From Pseudomonadota bacterium (GTDB lineage Bacteria > Pseudomonadota > Gammaproteobacteria > Steroidobacterales > Steroidobacteraceae), in the NCBI GenBank assembly GCA_025355245.1, contig JANXZZ010000270.1, positions 1 to 64,000 on the forward strand: 64,000 nt of DNA, read 5' to 3'. The notes below the pieces were generated by a model. It saw only the letters and a program-made list of their open reading frames with translations, made no database searches and had not been told where the DNA came from. Within the stretch, counting starts at the first letter, position 1. Every line of letters begins with the position of its first letter. Position numbers and translations under genes: made by a program. Positions 9,105-19,770 of the stretch are shown piece by piece.

Positions 9105-10892
9105 CTACCTGACGTTGCGCTGCGTTATCGTGATCAGCGTGCCTTCGGCCCGGTAAACCACCGCGCCCCGGAACAGCGTCAGCTCGCACTTGAGGTCCTT
9201 GAGCGCGGCCACGGGGACCGAGACTAGGTCGCGGTCCCACACCGCGATGTCGGCACTCTTGCCGACCTCGAGCGAGCCTGCTTCATTGTCTATGAACAAT
9301 TGGTGCGCGGCCCAGATCGTATACGCGCGCAGCGCCGTCTTCACCTCAACCGACTCCGCCGTCCCGAACGGCTGCGCCCCGAAGGTGCCGCGCGCAGTCG
9401 TGCGCGCGACCGCCGACCAGAGGCCGTAGCGAGCGGCGAGCGGCGTCACCGGATAGTCCGAACCGCCGGCCCAGCGGATGCCGCGCTCAAGATAGGTGTG
9501 GTAGGGATTAAGCCGGCCGAGGCGCTTGGGTCCCAGGTTCGCCGCATAGTTGTCGCCGATCCACCACGTGAAGGGCGGCTGCGTCTCCGGGTAGCCCGCG
9601 TCGAAATCGCGCTGCAGCGCTGCCATCGCGTCGATCGCATGCGGTGCCGGAATGTTGGCGTGGATGATGCCGTGGCGCAGTCCCTTGCTCGGGTGTTCCT
9701 TGAGCGCCGCGGCGTAGCTGTCGACCACCCAGTCGATCGCGCGATCGCCGATCGCGTGCGTCGAGACGTGAATGCCTGCTGCATTGTAGAGCCCGACCGC
9801 GATCCGATAGTCGGTCGGATCCGTCAGCGGGTAGCCCTTGTTGCCGGCGTCGACGTCACCACCGTTCTTGTACCAGTCGTCGTACACCCAGGCGGTACGC
9901 CCTGCGCCGCTGCCGTCCATGAAGAATTTCACGCCGCATGACAGCAGATTGTCGTGAAACGCGTTCGGCGGCTTCGGCAACGTCGCAAGGTGCTTGATCA
10001 TCCTGCGCACCCCGTCCTGCGAGGAATCGGAATGCCAGAGCACGCAGACGTGCGCGGTCATGAGGCCGCGCGCGGCCAGGTCCGCATAGGCATCCCACTC
10101 AAACTGCGAGATGTTGGGATCCTTGGCGGCCGTCATGCCTTCGCTATTCATGAGCGCGAGGCTCGCGAGTATGCCTTTGCGCTCCTGCTCGACCGTCGGC
10201 GCCGGTATCAGCTTGGTCAGCAGGTCCTTCGCGGATTCCTTGAGCACGCCGGTCAGCTTGCCGTCCGCGTCGCGATCGATGGTGCCGGCGGGCGGATTGG
10301 CGGTCGCCTCGCTCATGTGCGCGCGCTTGAGCGCGGCGCTGTTCGCCGCGCCGTAGTGCCCGGTCGTATGCTCAAGCCAGACGGGGTTGTTTGGTGCGAC
10401 GGCGTCGAGGTCGGCTGCGTGGATGTAACGGCCTTCGCTCAGCTTCGCCTCGTCCCAGCCGGAGCCGAGGACCCATTCGCCAGGCTTGGCGGTCTTGGCG
10501 CGCGCCGCGACGCGGCGCACGATCTCCGCGATGCTGGTCGCGTCGCTCAACTCGATGTCATAGACCGCCGACTCGCCGCCCTCGGCGATGTGTGCGTGGC
10601 TGTCGATGAGGCCGGGCGTCGCCGTACGCCCGTGCAGGTCTATGACGGTCGCGTCGGGCGCGGCCATGGCCCTTATCGCGGCATTGGCGCCCACCGCCAC
10701 GATCTTGCCGCCGCGAATGGCGATCGCCTCGGCAACGGTGTCGACCGCATCCACCGTCAGCACGTGGCCATTCACGAGGATGACCTCGGCCCCGGGCGGC
10801 CCTCTCAAGCCTGCCAGCGCCGGCGTCGTGGTCACGAAAGCAAGCGCGCAGCCGAGTGCGAATGCCGCGCCGCAGTGGATTTTTCGAAGCAT
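9105..10892 (-). CDS. amidohydrolase family protein (YtcJ-like), signal peptide
   Basis: ATPGLIDSHAHIAEGG, HAIGDRAIDWVVDSY, GGSDYPVTPL. Confidence 0.88.
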   Translation of the reverse strand: MLRKIHCGAAFALGCALAFVTTTPALAGLRGPPGAEVILVNGHVLTVDAVDTVAEAIAIRGGKIVAVGANAAIRAMAAPDATVIDLHGRTATPGLIDSHAHIAEGGESAVYDIELSDATSIAEIVRRVAARAKTAKPGEWVLGSGWDEAKLSEGRYIHAADLDAVAPNNPVWLEHTTGHYGAANSAALKRAHMSEATANPPAGTIDRDADGKLTGVLKESAKDLLTKLIPAPTVEQERKGILASLALMNSEGMTAAKDPNISQFEWDAYADLAARGLMTAHVCVLWHSDSSQDGVRRMIKHLATLPKPPNAFHDNLLSCGVKFFMDGSGAGRTAWVYDDWYKNGGDVDAGNKGYPLTDPTDYRIAVGLYNAAGIHVSTHAIGDRAIDWVVDSYAAALKEHPSKGLRHGIIHANIPAPHAIDAMAALQRDFDAGYPETQPPFTWWIGDNYAANLGPKRLGRLNPYHTYLERGIRWAGGSDYPVTPLAARYGLWSAVARTTARGTFGAQPFGTAESVEVKTALRAYTIWAAHQLFIDNEAGSLEVGKSADIAVWDRDLVSVPVAALKDLKCELTLFRGAVVYRAEGTLITITQRNVR

Positions 10893-10917
10893 GAAACTCC
10901 CCCTGTTATCCGGGCAC

Positions 10918-12849
10918 TCAGCCGCCGAACAATTCACCGACCGCGCGATGCGCCTCATCGATGGCGGCGTCCATGTACGCCTTGCTGCCCGCGTCCGAAT
11001 TGGCAATCGTGATCGCGCCGCGGCGCACGCGCCCACGGACGTGCGCGCGTTGCGCCTCCGGCACCACCGGCTCGAACAGCGGATTGAACTCGGGCGCATA
11101 GCCGTGCGGCCAGCGGTTCACGGTGATCGCGACAATGTCCCGCCCCGAGTCGAAACCACCCGGCCCGAGCATGCGATCGAGCTGCGCGCGGATCTCGGTC
11201 TCGTAGCGCTCGAGACTGGTCGCGATGATCTCCGCGCGGCCGACCTTGTTCTGCTGGTGCTCGGGCAGCCCTGGGGCGCACGGCGTGCGCACGAGGCGCA
11301 CCAGCGTCGGGCGCTCGAGGTTCGTCGGCGTCGCGTAGTCGCCCATCGCCACGCACTCGTTGAGGTAGGTGTCGGCGAAGTACCCGGCCGGTGCATGGAT
11401 CGTCGAGACGCCGAGGCGCTGCCACGCGCGCACGTCGCGAACCGCGACGTTCGCATAGATGAGCGGTGTCTTCACGAGTTCGTGCAGTGCAGCCTTCTGC
11501 GGCTCCGGCAGCTCCGGGCAGATGTGCGGGATCACCGCGTTCCAGCACGCGAGGACCGCGTGCCGCGCATGCAGGGCGTAGCCGTGCGCCGCGCGCTGGT
11601 ACTCGATGCGCACCGCCTCGGCGCCCGCCGCGGTCTTGATGTTCGCGACGTGCGTGACGATCGAGTTGAGGCGAATCCGCGTCGGCGCACCGCCGCGATC
11701 GAGGCGCGCATAGTCGGCGTGCGCGGTCACGAGGTCATCGACCGTGGCGCCCGGCAGCGCCTCGGGAATGAGCGCGCGCACGAGTGCGCGCGCGATCGTC
11801 GCCCCGCCGTCCGGCAGGTGTACGTCGACCGAGCCGCCGGTGTCGGCTAAACCGGCCGCGGTCTCGCCCATTGAGGGCGAGGAGCCCGGCGGCAGCTTCA
11901 TGCCCGCGAACCCCGGCAGCCCCGTCGCCCAGGCCTCGAGCGCGGAGACCGCCTCAATGCCGACGCCCCACAGGCCGTGCGGCCGCTGTTGGTAGTACCG
12001 GGCGACGATCGGGTCGGCGCCCACCACCTTGAGCAGGAACTCGCGGTAGCTCAAGGTCGCCAGGTAGTCCTTCTTCGCCGCGGGCGTGAGCGCGTGCAGG
12101 TAGTCGGGCGGCGCATCCTCGAGGATCGCGATCTCGCGCCGCGCGCGCTCGCTGAACGGCGCACCGGCAAGCGCCCTGGCGAGCGGTGCATCCTTGGGCT
12201 GGCGCAACAGGTAATCGGCGCCGAAGGTCTCGCGGTCGAGAAAAGTTGCGGAGACGAGGCCCACCGATTCGTAGTACTCGGGCTTCTGGACGCGCTTGGC
12301 GAGCTCCGCGGCGCGGATGCCGAGACGCTCTAGTACGCCGTTCGCGATCGCGCTGTACGGCCGGGGGCTCTCGATGCTGTAGGTGCCGCCGTTCATCAGC
12401 TGCAGGCGGCCGTCGAGCCAGAATTCGTTGCGCTTGGCGTGGCCGCCGAAGTCATCGTGGTTCTCGAGCACCAGGATCCGTGCGTCGGGCTCGCGATCGC
12501 GATAGAGGAGCGCTGCGGTGAGGCCACTGATGCCGCCGCCGACCACCACCAGGTCATACACCTCGCCGGTCTCGGCCGGCGCCGACGGACTCGCGCCGTC
12601 GCGCACGGCGTGCATCGCCTCGAATGAGCCGACGTGGCTGCCGCGCAGGCCCGTGCGGGTCGGCGGGTAGTAGCCCGGGAGATCCTGGGCCGCGACCGCG
12701 GCCCGCGGCCCCGCGCCGGTCGTCGATTCGCAGCCGCCGAGCGTCAGCGGCGCGAGTGCGGCGCCCACGCCCAGCGCAACCCCTTCGAGAAAATCACGCC
12801 GACTGACGTCCGCGCGCTCGGCGCCGGATGTGCGCACGTCCCTGGTCAT
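10918..12849 (-). CDS. TAT-exported FAD-dependent oxidoreductase, spermidine dehydrogenase (SpdH)-like
   Basis: RRDFLEG twin-arginine motif; YYPPTRTGLRGSHVGSFEAMHAVRDG; YDLVVVGGGISGLTAALLYRD dinucleotide fold; NHDDFGGHAKRNEF. Confidence 0.8.
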   Translation of the reverse strand: MTRDVRTSGAERADVSRRDFLEGVALGVGAALAPLTLGGCESTTGAGPRAAVAAQDLPGYYPPTRTGLRGSHVGSFEAMHAVRDGASPSAPAETGEVYDLVVVGGGISGLTAALLYRDREPDARILVLENHDDFGGHAKRNEFWLDGRLQLMNGGTYSIESPRPYSAIANGVLERLGIRAAELAKRVQKPEYYESVGLVSATFLDRETFGADYLLRQPKDAPLARALAGAPFSERARREIAILEDAPPDYLHALTPAAKKDYLATLSYREFLLKVVGADPIVARYYQQRPHGLWGVGIEAVSALEAWATGLPGFAGMKLPPGSSPSMGETAAGLADTGGSVDVHLPDGGATIARALVRALIPEALPGATVDDLVTAHADYARLDRGGAPTRIRLNSIVTHVANIKTAAGAEAVRIEYQRAAHGYALHARHAVLACWNAVIPHICPELPEPQKAALHELVKTPLIYANVAVRDVRAWQRLGVSTIHAPAGYFADTYLNECVAMGDYATPTNLERPTLVRLVRTPCAPGLPEHQQNKVGRAEIIATSLERYETEIRAQLDRMLGPGGFDSGRDIVAITVNRWPHGYAPEFNPLFEPVVPEAQRAHVRGRVRRGAITIANSDAGSKAYMDAAIDEAHRAVGELFGG

Positions 12850-12909
12850 TGAGCCACCGCCATCAGGAGGGGCGCCAGTATCGGCCACGAGGCCGACGGG
12901 CGGCAACGG

Positions 12910-14991
12910 CTAGTCCCAGAGCGCGCGCATCCGCGAACCCAAGTCGATCGGCGGGACGTGCCCGCTCGCCCCGGCGGCGTCGGCGGCGGGCGCCGCGTGG
13001 CCGCCGAGCACGTCGAGCGTGCCGAGCACGCGGGGTGTGAGGAACCGGCTCGGCGCGCCGTACACGTGCGCGTCCCCGAAGCGTGCTTGCTGAGTGATGT
13101 AGTACTTGAGCGGCGTGACGAGGTGCAGCGAGTCGCGCGCCCGGGTCATCGCCACGTAGAGGAGTCGCCGCTCCTCCTCCAGGAGCTCGGGCTTGCCGGC
13201 AGCGAACTCCGAAGGAAAGTTGCCGTCGTTTACGTTGAGGATGTACACGGACCGCCATTCCTGGCCCTTCGCGGAGTGCACCGTGGAGAGCACCAGGTAA
13301 TCCTCGTCGAGCAGCGGCGGCCCCGCATGGTTGCCGCTCGCCTGCGTAGGATCGAGCGCAAGCTCGCTCAGGAAGCGCTCGCGGCTCGCATAGCCGCCGG
13401 CGATGCGCGCGAGCTGCTCGAGATCGCCGGCGCGAACCCCCGCGGCCTCGTAGTGGCGCTCGAGGTGCGGGCGATACCACTCGAGCACCTGCTCGACCTG
13501 GCCGGGCCAGGCAGCGCCCGGTCGTGCGAGCGCGAGCATCAGCGCGCAGAGTTGTGGCCAGTCGTCCTGTGCCGCGGCCGGTGAACGCCAGCCGGAAAGT
13601 GCCGACCAGGCGCCCGCGAGCCGGCCGAACTCCTCGAGGCAGCGCTGGCTGTTGGCCGGACCCATTCCAGGCAGGAGCTGCAGGACGCGAAAGGCGGCCA
13701 CTCGGTTGCGCGGATTGTCGGCCCAGCGCAGTACTGCCAGCAGGTCCTTGACGTGCGCGGCCTCGAGGAACTTGAGGCCGCCGTACTTCACGAAGGGAAT
13801 GTTCCGCCGCGTGAGCTCCACCTCGAGAAAATCGCTGTGGCTGCTCGAGCGGAACAGCACCGCCTGCTGCATCAGCATGACGCCGGCCTCACGCGCCTTG
13901 AGGACCTCGTCGATCACGTAGTCGGCCTGCCCGCGATCGTCCGCGACCGTGACGAGGCAGGGCCGCGCGCCGCCGCCACGCCGCGCGCGCAGCTGCTTCT
14001 GGTACTGCCGGTCAGCCTCCGCGATCAGCGCGTTGGCGGTGTCGAGGATCGGCTGCGTCGAGCGGTAGTTCTCCTCGAGGGCGATGACCTCGGCGGGCGG
14101 CGCGAACTGTGCGGGAAAGCCGAGGATGTTCTCGACCGCGGCCGCGCGGAACGAGTAGATCGACTGTGCATCGTCGCCGACGACGGTGAGCCCGCCACCT
14201 TGCGGCTTCAGCGCCAGCAGGATCTGCGCCTGCAGCACGTTCGTGTCCTGGTACTCGTCTACCAGCACGTGCTCGAAGAGACCGCCCACCGCGCTCGCGA
14301 GCCGCGCCTCGCCGACCAGCCCGTGCCAGTAGAGCAGCAGATCGTCGTAGTCGAGCACCTGCTCGGCCTGCTTGCGTACGACGTAGGCGCGGAACAGCTG
14401 CGTGAGCTCCGTCTCGAGCTCGAGGCACCAGGGCCATTGCTCCTCGAGCGTAGTCTTGAGAGCGCGCTGCGTGTTCACGCGGTGTGAGTAGATCGCAAGG
14501 CAGGTGTCCTTGCGCGGGAAGCGTCGCTCGCGCGCCGAAAACCCGAGTTCGTGGCGCACGATGTCGATGAGATCCGCGCTGTCGCCCCGATCGAGCACCG
14601 AGAATGAAGGATCGAGCCCGACCTCGCGCGCGTGCAGCCTGAGCAGCCGGTTGCCAATGGAGTGAAAGGTACCGGCCCAGGGCAGGCGCACGGCGGCCGT
14701 GCGGTGTCCGGCGCCGCGCGCGGCGGCCAGCGCCCCGGCGACGATGCGCTCGGCGCGGCGGGTCATCTCCTCCGCCGCCCGGCGGGTGAAGGTCAGCAGC
14801 AGGATGCGCGCGGGATCGACGCCCTCGAGGACGAGGTGCGCGACCCGGTGGGCCAGCGTGTTGGTCTTGCCGGTACCTGCGCCGGCGATGACCAGCAGCG
14901 GCCGCGCCGCGAAGCGACCGTTGGCACGCTCGCCAAAGGCCGCCGCCGCGCGCTGCGCGTCGTTGAGTGCATCAAGGGGGCTGGCGGCCAT
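12910..14991 (-). CDS. UvrD/Rep-family ATP-dependent DNA helicase (693 aa)
   Basis: PLLVIAGAGTGKTNTLAHRVAHL, VLVDEYQDTN, VVGDDAQSIYSFRAA, LSTVHSAKGQEWRSVYI. Confidence 0.93.
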   Translation of the reverse strand: MAASPLDALNDAQRAAAAFGERANGRFAARPLLVIAGAGTGKTNTLAHRVAHLVLEGVDPARILLLTFTRRAAEEMTRRAERIVAGALAAARGAGHRTAAVRLPWAGTFHSIGNRLLRLHAREVGLDPSFSVLDRGDSADLIDIVRHELGFSARERRFPRKDTCLAIYSHRVNTQRALKTTLEEQWPWCLELETELTQLFRAYVVRKQAEQVLDYDDLLLYWHGLVGEARLASAVGGLFEHVLVDEYQDTNVLQAQILLALKPQGGGLTVVGDDAQSIYSFRAAAVENILGFPAQFAPPAEVIALEENYRSTQPILDTANALIAEADRQYQKQLRARRGGGARPCLVTVADDRGQADYVIDEVLKAREAGVMLMQQAVLFRSSSHSDFLEVELTRRNIPFVKYGGLKFLEAAHVKDLLAVLRWADNPRNRVAAFRVLQLLPGMGPANSQRCLEEFGRLAGAWSALSGWRSPAAAQDDWPQLCALMLALARPGAAWPGQVEQVLEWYRPHLERHYEAAGVRAGDLEQLARIAGGYASRERFLSELALDPTQASGNHAGPPLLDEDYLVLSTVHSAKGQEWRSVYILNVNDGNFPSEFAAGKPELLEEERRLLYVAMTRARDSLHLVTPLKYYITQQARFGDAHVYGAPSRFLTPRVLGTLDVLGGHAAPAADAAGASGHVPPIDLGSRMRALWD

Positions 14992-15096
14992 CGCCGGATT
15001 ATCCCGTCGCCCTGTATGTTTATCCAGTCCGCCCGCCGGACGCGCCGCCGGGCGCTGCTACACTTCGCGCGGACCCGCTTCCCGGACGGCCGAACG

Positions 15097-15522
15097 ATGC
15101 CCACCATGGAATCCCTCTCGCCGCGCGGCTTCCTGCTGCGGCTCGCGGTCGCGGTGGCGCTCGTCGCCATGACCTACAACCCGACCGGTCACTCCTACGT
15201 GCACTGGATCGGCGGCACGTTCCCGACGATCGGGCCGCTGCAGGCGGTGGCGGGGCTCCTGCTGGTCGGCTCCTGGGGATTCTTCCTGCACGCCACCTGG
15301 CGCTCGCTCGGCACGGCAGGCGTCCTGTTCGCGACCGCGCTGGTCGCGGCGCTCATCTGGCTGCTCGTTTCGTGGGGCTGGTTCAGCCTCAAGGACACCG
15401 GTGTCATCAGCTGGCTCGCGCTCGCGAGCCTCGCGGTCCTGCTCGCGGTCGGCGTCTCCTGGTCGCACATCCGCAGGCGCGTAACCGGCCAGACGGACGT
15501 CGACGAAGTCGACCGCCGCTGA
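15097..15522 (+). CDS. small membrane protein (DUF6524-like)
   Basis: RGFLLRLAVAVALVAMTYNPTGHSYVHWI with four predicted TM helices. Confidence 0.75.
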   Translation: MPTMESLSPRGFLLRLAVAVALVAMTYNPTGHSYVHWIGGTFPTIGPLQAVAGLLLVGSWGFFLHATWRSLGTAGVLFATALVAALIWLLVSWGWFSLKDTGVISWLALASLAVLLAVGVSWSHIRRRVTGQTDVDEVDRR

Positions 15523-15533
15523 CGGGAGCCCGC

Positions 15534-16112
15534 GTGCCGCAACCGAAGCACCTGACCGGCCTCAAGCTGCGCCCCCCTCGGCGCGCCAAGCTCGATGCCG
15601 ACCTGCAGAAGTACTTTCGGATCTGCGAGGAAAAACTCGGCTTCGTGCCGAACGTGCTCGCCGCCTACAGTTTCGACCAGGCCAAGCTGCGCGCCTTCGC
15701 GACGCTTTACAACGACCTCATGCTCGCCGAGTCGGGGCTCAGCAAGCTCGAGCGCGAGATGCTCGCGGTCGTCGTCTCGAGCACCAACCGCTGCTACTAC
15801 TGCCTGACCGCGCACGGCGCGGCCGTCCGCCAGTTGAGCGGCGACCCGGAACTGGGCGAGATGCTGGTTATGAACTGGCGCACCGCGCGGCTGCCCGCCC
15901 GCCAGCGCGCGCTCCTCGAGTTCGCGTACAAGCTCACGGCGAGCCCGGCCGAGGTCGGCGAACCCGACCGCGCGGCGCTGCGCGCGACCGGATGGACCGA
16001 ACGCGACATCTGGGACGCGGCGAGCGTGGTCGGCTTCTTCAACTACACGAACCGGGTCGCGACCGCGGTCGACATGATGCCGAACGCCGAGTATCACTCG
16101 CAGGCCCGTTAG
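15534..16112 (+). CDS. peroxidase-related / AhpD-like (carboxymuconolactone decarboxylase fold) protein
   Basis: LSKLEREMLAVVVSSTNRCYYCLTAHGAAVRQLSGDP; GTG start at 15534. Confidence 0.85.
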   Translation: MPQPKHLTGLKLRPPRRAKLDADLQKYFRICEEKLGFVPNVLAAYSFDQAKLRAFATLYNDLMLAESGLSKLEREMLAVVVSSTNRCYYCLTAHGAAVRQLSGDPELGEMLVMNWRTARLPARQRALLEFAYKLTASPAEVGEPDRAALRATGWTERDIWDAASVVGFFNYTNRVATAVDMMPNAEYHSQAR

Positions 16113-16124
16113 GCCGAGCGCCCC

Positions 16125-16841
<717 letters not shown>

Positions 16842-16845
<4 letters not shown>

Positions 16846-17399
16846 CGGACGCCGCCGGCGGCGAAGACAGATTCGAGCTGGTCGAGAACTGCGGCGAATT
16901 CGAACCCCGCCGTCGTGTCCCAGACGAGCACGCTCGCGCGCGGCAGCACCGGTGCGTCGGGCGCCTCGAGCTCGCGCTCGAGCTCCGCCGCCGCTTCAAG
17001 ATCGACGTGCCCGGGATGGCGGGTGCCGTCGAGCGCGCGGCGCCGGTAGCGTTCGATCAGCACCGCGGGCGCGGCGACGCAGTGCACTTCGGCGAAATGC
17101 GCGCCCGGCACTGCGGCGAGGGCCGTCACGACCGCGGCCTGCGGGGCGCGGAAATTCCCTTCGAGCACGCAGTCGTGACCGTGAGCGAGCGTGCTCGCCG
17201 CCTCGCAAAGGAGCAGATCCCACGCGAGCAGACTCACGCGGCGCGACCATTCGCGGTCGCGCCCGCCGAGGTGGCGGAACACGCGCTCCTTGTAGAGGTC
17301 CTTGCAGAATAGCGGCCAGCGAAACCGCGCCGCGAGCGCGGTCGCGAGCGTGGACTTCCCTGCGCACGGTGGCCCGGAAACGACGATGCAGCGACTCAT
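16842..17399 (-). CDS. AAA/P-loop small-molecule kinase-like protein
   Basis: CIVVSGPPCAGKSTLATALAARF Walker A; GTGA overlap with downstream UreG-like ORF. Confidence 0.8.
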
Positions 17400-17444
17400 G
17401 GGACGAGTCTACCGACCGCAGGGCCCGCCATGGGATCATGCGCC

Positions 17445-17969
17445 ATGGACCTGAAATCCCGCCGCGTGTTCAAGGGTCGGGTGATCACGCTCGATGTGAC
17501 CGACGTGCAGCTTCCGAACGGTGAGGTCGCCGAGCTTGAGATCGTCGGTCATCCCGGCGGCGCGGCGGTCGTCGCCGTGAACGAGCGCCGCGAGGTCTGC
17601 CTGCTGCGCCAGTACCGCCACGTCGCCGGCGGCTGGCTCTGGGAAATCCCGGCCGGCAAGCTCGACGGCGAGACGCCGGACGCGACGGCGCGGAACGAAC
17701 TGCGCGAGGAAGCGGGACTTCTGGCCGCGCGCTGGGAATCGCTCGGCCGGGTCATCAGCTCGCCCGGGGTCTTCACCGAGGTCGTGCACCTTTTCCTCGC
17801 ACGCGAGCTGACCCACGTGCCCGCGGCGCATGAGCGCGACGAGGTCATCGAGGTGCGCTGGCTGCCGCTCGCCGAGGCGGCGCGGCGCGCCCTGAGCGGT
17901 GAAATCGAGGACGGCAAGTCGGTCATCGCGCTCTTGCGCGCGGTGCGGCTTATTGACGTAACGACGTGA
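17445..17969 (+). CDS. NUDIX hydrolase (ADP-ribose pyrophosphatase-like)
   Basis: GWLWEIPAGKLDGETPDATARNELREEAGL NUDIX box. Confidence 0.93.
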   Translation: MDLKSRRVFKGRVITLDVTDVQLPNGEVAELEIVGHPGGAAVVAVNERREVCLLRQYRHVAGGWLWEIPAGKLDGETPDATARNELREEAGLLAARWESLGRVISSPGVFTEVVHLFLARELTHVPAAHERDEVIEVRWLPLAEAARRALSGEIEDGKSVIALLRAVRLIDVTT

Positions 17970-18017
17970 ACTAACGCACGGGAAGTGGCTGTTGTTCGTC
18001 GTTTTTCGCGCGCCGAT

Positions 18018-18033
18018 TGTGACCCGTGTCACA
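18018..18033. promoter_or_regulatory. candidate CRP/FNR-family binding site
   Basis: TGTGA-CCCGTG-TCACA, full half-site symmetry within TTGTGACCCGTGTCACAA. Confidence 0.6.
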
Positions 18034-18101
18034 AATCCCACCGGCAGCTCCACTTATCGTTTTCTGCATTCTAAAGTGCCTTCAGGGATTGGTCGTTTCA
18101 G

Positions 18102-18464
18102 TTGGAAACGGCGAGAGACATAGTGGTAGACACAGTCAAAATATTGCGGCCGGATTTCGCGACGGATGACGACAATCCGACGGGTCAGGTCGCGCACGAT
18201 GAACGTGGCAACGCAGTCTGGAAGTGGTCGAAGGACCTCGCCGTGCTGCCGTTCCAGTTCGATCAGCCCGCCCTCTCGGTCGCCGAGGACGCGCCCTCGG
18301 CTGTCGGCAACGTCACCGTCAACAAGGTGGCAACGAAAACCGGCTACAACCCGTACGAGAGCGGCATGATTCTGAAGAAGGCGCGAGCCAAGAAGCGCGA
18401 CCTGAAAGAATTGTCGCGCTGGATCGAAACGCGCAAGAAGCTGGGCGAGCCTTCCGAGACCTGA
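18102..18464 (+). CDS. conserved-looking hypothetical protein (120 aa)
   Basis: METARDIVVDTVKILRPDFATDDDNPTGQVAHDERGNAVWKWS...; coding codon usage. Confidence 0.7.
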   Translation: METARDIVVDTVKILRPDFATDDDNPTGQVAHDERGNAVWKWSKDLAVLPFQFDQPALSVAEDAPSAVGNVTVNKVATKTGYNPYESGMILKKARAKKRDLKELSRWIETRKKLGEPSET

Positions 18465-18489
18465 GCCCGTCGCGCGCCGCGAGGGTCGC

Positions 18490-19146
18490 CTAGACGGCCT
18501 CGATGCAGCGCAGCTTACCCGCATCCCCGAGCCGGTAGAAACGCCTCAGCTCCGCGAGCATGTCGCCGACGCGCGCACGCCGCGGGCGCAGAAACCTCTC
18601 CTCCAGCCGCCGGCAGAAACGCGCTGCGTAGCGATTCGCCTTCGCGTACAGCGTACCGAGCGCGTCGTCGAGGTCAGCCCGGAACCGCACCCGGTCGAAC
18701 AGCCGCTCGTGGAGGCCGCGGACGAGCGTACCGCCGCGCTGCGAGCCCGCCAGCAGCACCGACACCGCGTACTTGTCGATCTCCGCCTGCATCTCCAGGC
18801 CGAAGATCGACACCGACCAGTCGCGAGCGGCGCTGAAGGCGACGCAATGGAAGTGGCTCACGCCCTCGAGTGCGGTGCAGAAGTCCTCGAGGTTGTCGTC
18901 CGTCAGGTGCTCAAGCGGCGCGCTCGCCTGCAGCCGCGCGAGGAGCCCGGGATCGAGGTACAGGCCGAGATCGAGGCCGCCGCGGTGCTCGGCTACCAGC
19001 AGGCTCTCGGGCGTGCCCGACGCAAAGGCCGGCGCGTGCCAGTGCGCGAGTGCGCGGCGGTCGGTGATCAGAAAATCGCAGACGTCCTGGCGCACTTCGG
19101 CATCGTTGATCGTCGCGAGGAGTCCCTGCAGATCACGCAGCAGCAC
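18490..19146 (-). CDS. hypothetical protein
   Basis: 218 aa ORF with coding bias; tandem with 19150-19770. Confidence 0.7.
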   Translation of the reverse strand: MLLRDLQGLLATINDAEVRQDVCDFLITDRRALAHWHAPAFASGTPESLLVAEHRGGLDLGLYLDPGLLARLQASAPLEHLTDDNLEDFCTALEGVSHFHCVAFSAARDWSVSIFGLEMQAEIDKYAVSVLLAGSQRGGTLVRGLHERLFDRVRFRADLDDALGTLYAKANRYAARFCRRLEERFLRPRRARVGDMLAELRRFYRLGDAGKLRCIEAV

Positions 19147-19149
19147 GGC

Positions 19150-19770
19150 TCAGTGGCTCCACCGCACCCGGGCGGTCCCGGCGGGCTCGACGCCGAGCGC
19201 ACGCAACCGATTCGCCGCCCGCGGGCTGCCGGTCTTGATCCATACCTCGTAGAGGCGCATTAGCTCGTCGTGCCCCGGCGGCCGGGCGGCGGCCGCGATT
19301 TCGTTGAGCGCATCGACGAGCGCACCGAACTTGGCGGCGAGCTCCGCGAACACGCGCCCGATGCAGCCGCCGCGCGCGGAACCGCGCGTCGTGTCCGCGA
19401 GCGAGCCGTAGGCGCGCCCGCCCATCGCGATGTGGTAGTCGACGTCGACGAGCTTGCGGGCGAAGCCCTGCGGCAGGAAGCCGGCAATGAACAGCGATAC
19501 GTCGCCGAGTCGCTGCAACGCGTGCTGCCGCTCGGCCAGCGTCGGCGCGCCGAGCGCCTCGGCGAGCATGAGCGCGAGCGGCCGCAATCGCGGCCCCGTG
19601 GGCGTCTGGTCGAAGAACGCGTCCGCGCGCGAGAACGTCGTGAGCATGTTCACGACGTAATGCTCGGTGTGGCCGTCGAGCGCAAGGCGCTGCTTCTCCG
19701 CGGCGCCGTGCAGCTCGTCGCGAAAGAACTCCTCTAGGCTCGCTACCTGCAGCACTGTCCCGTCTGACAT
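19150..19770 (-). CDS. hypothetical protein
   Basis: 206 aa ORF (MSDGTVLQVASLEEFFRDELHGAAEKQRLALDGHTEHYVVNML...); 3 nt from downstream partner. Confidence 0.72.
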   Translation of the reverse strand: MSDGTVLQVASLEEFFRDELHGAAEKQRLALDGHTEHYVVNMLTTFSRADAFFDQTPTGPRLRPLALMLAEALGAPTLAERQHALQRLGDVSLFIAGFLPQGFARKLVDVDYHIAMGGRAYGSLADTTRGSARGGCIGRVFAELAAKFGALVDALNEIAAAARPPGHDELMRLYEVWIKTGSPRAANRLRALGVEPAGTARVRWSH

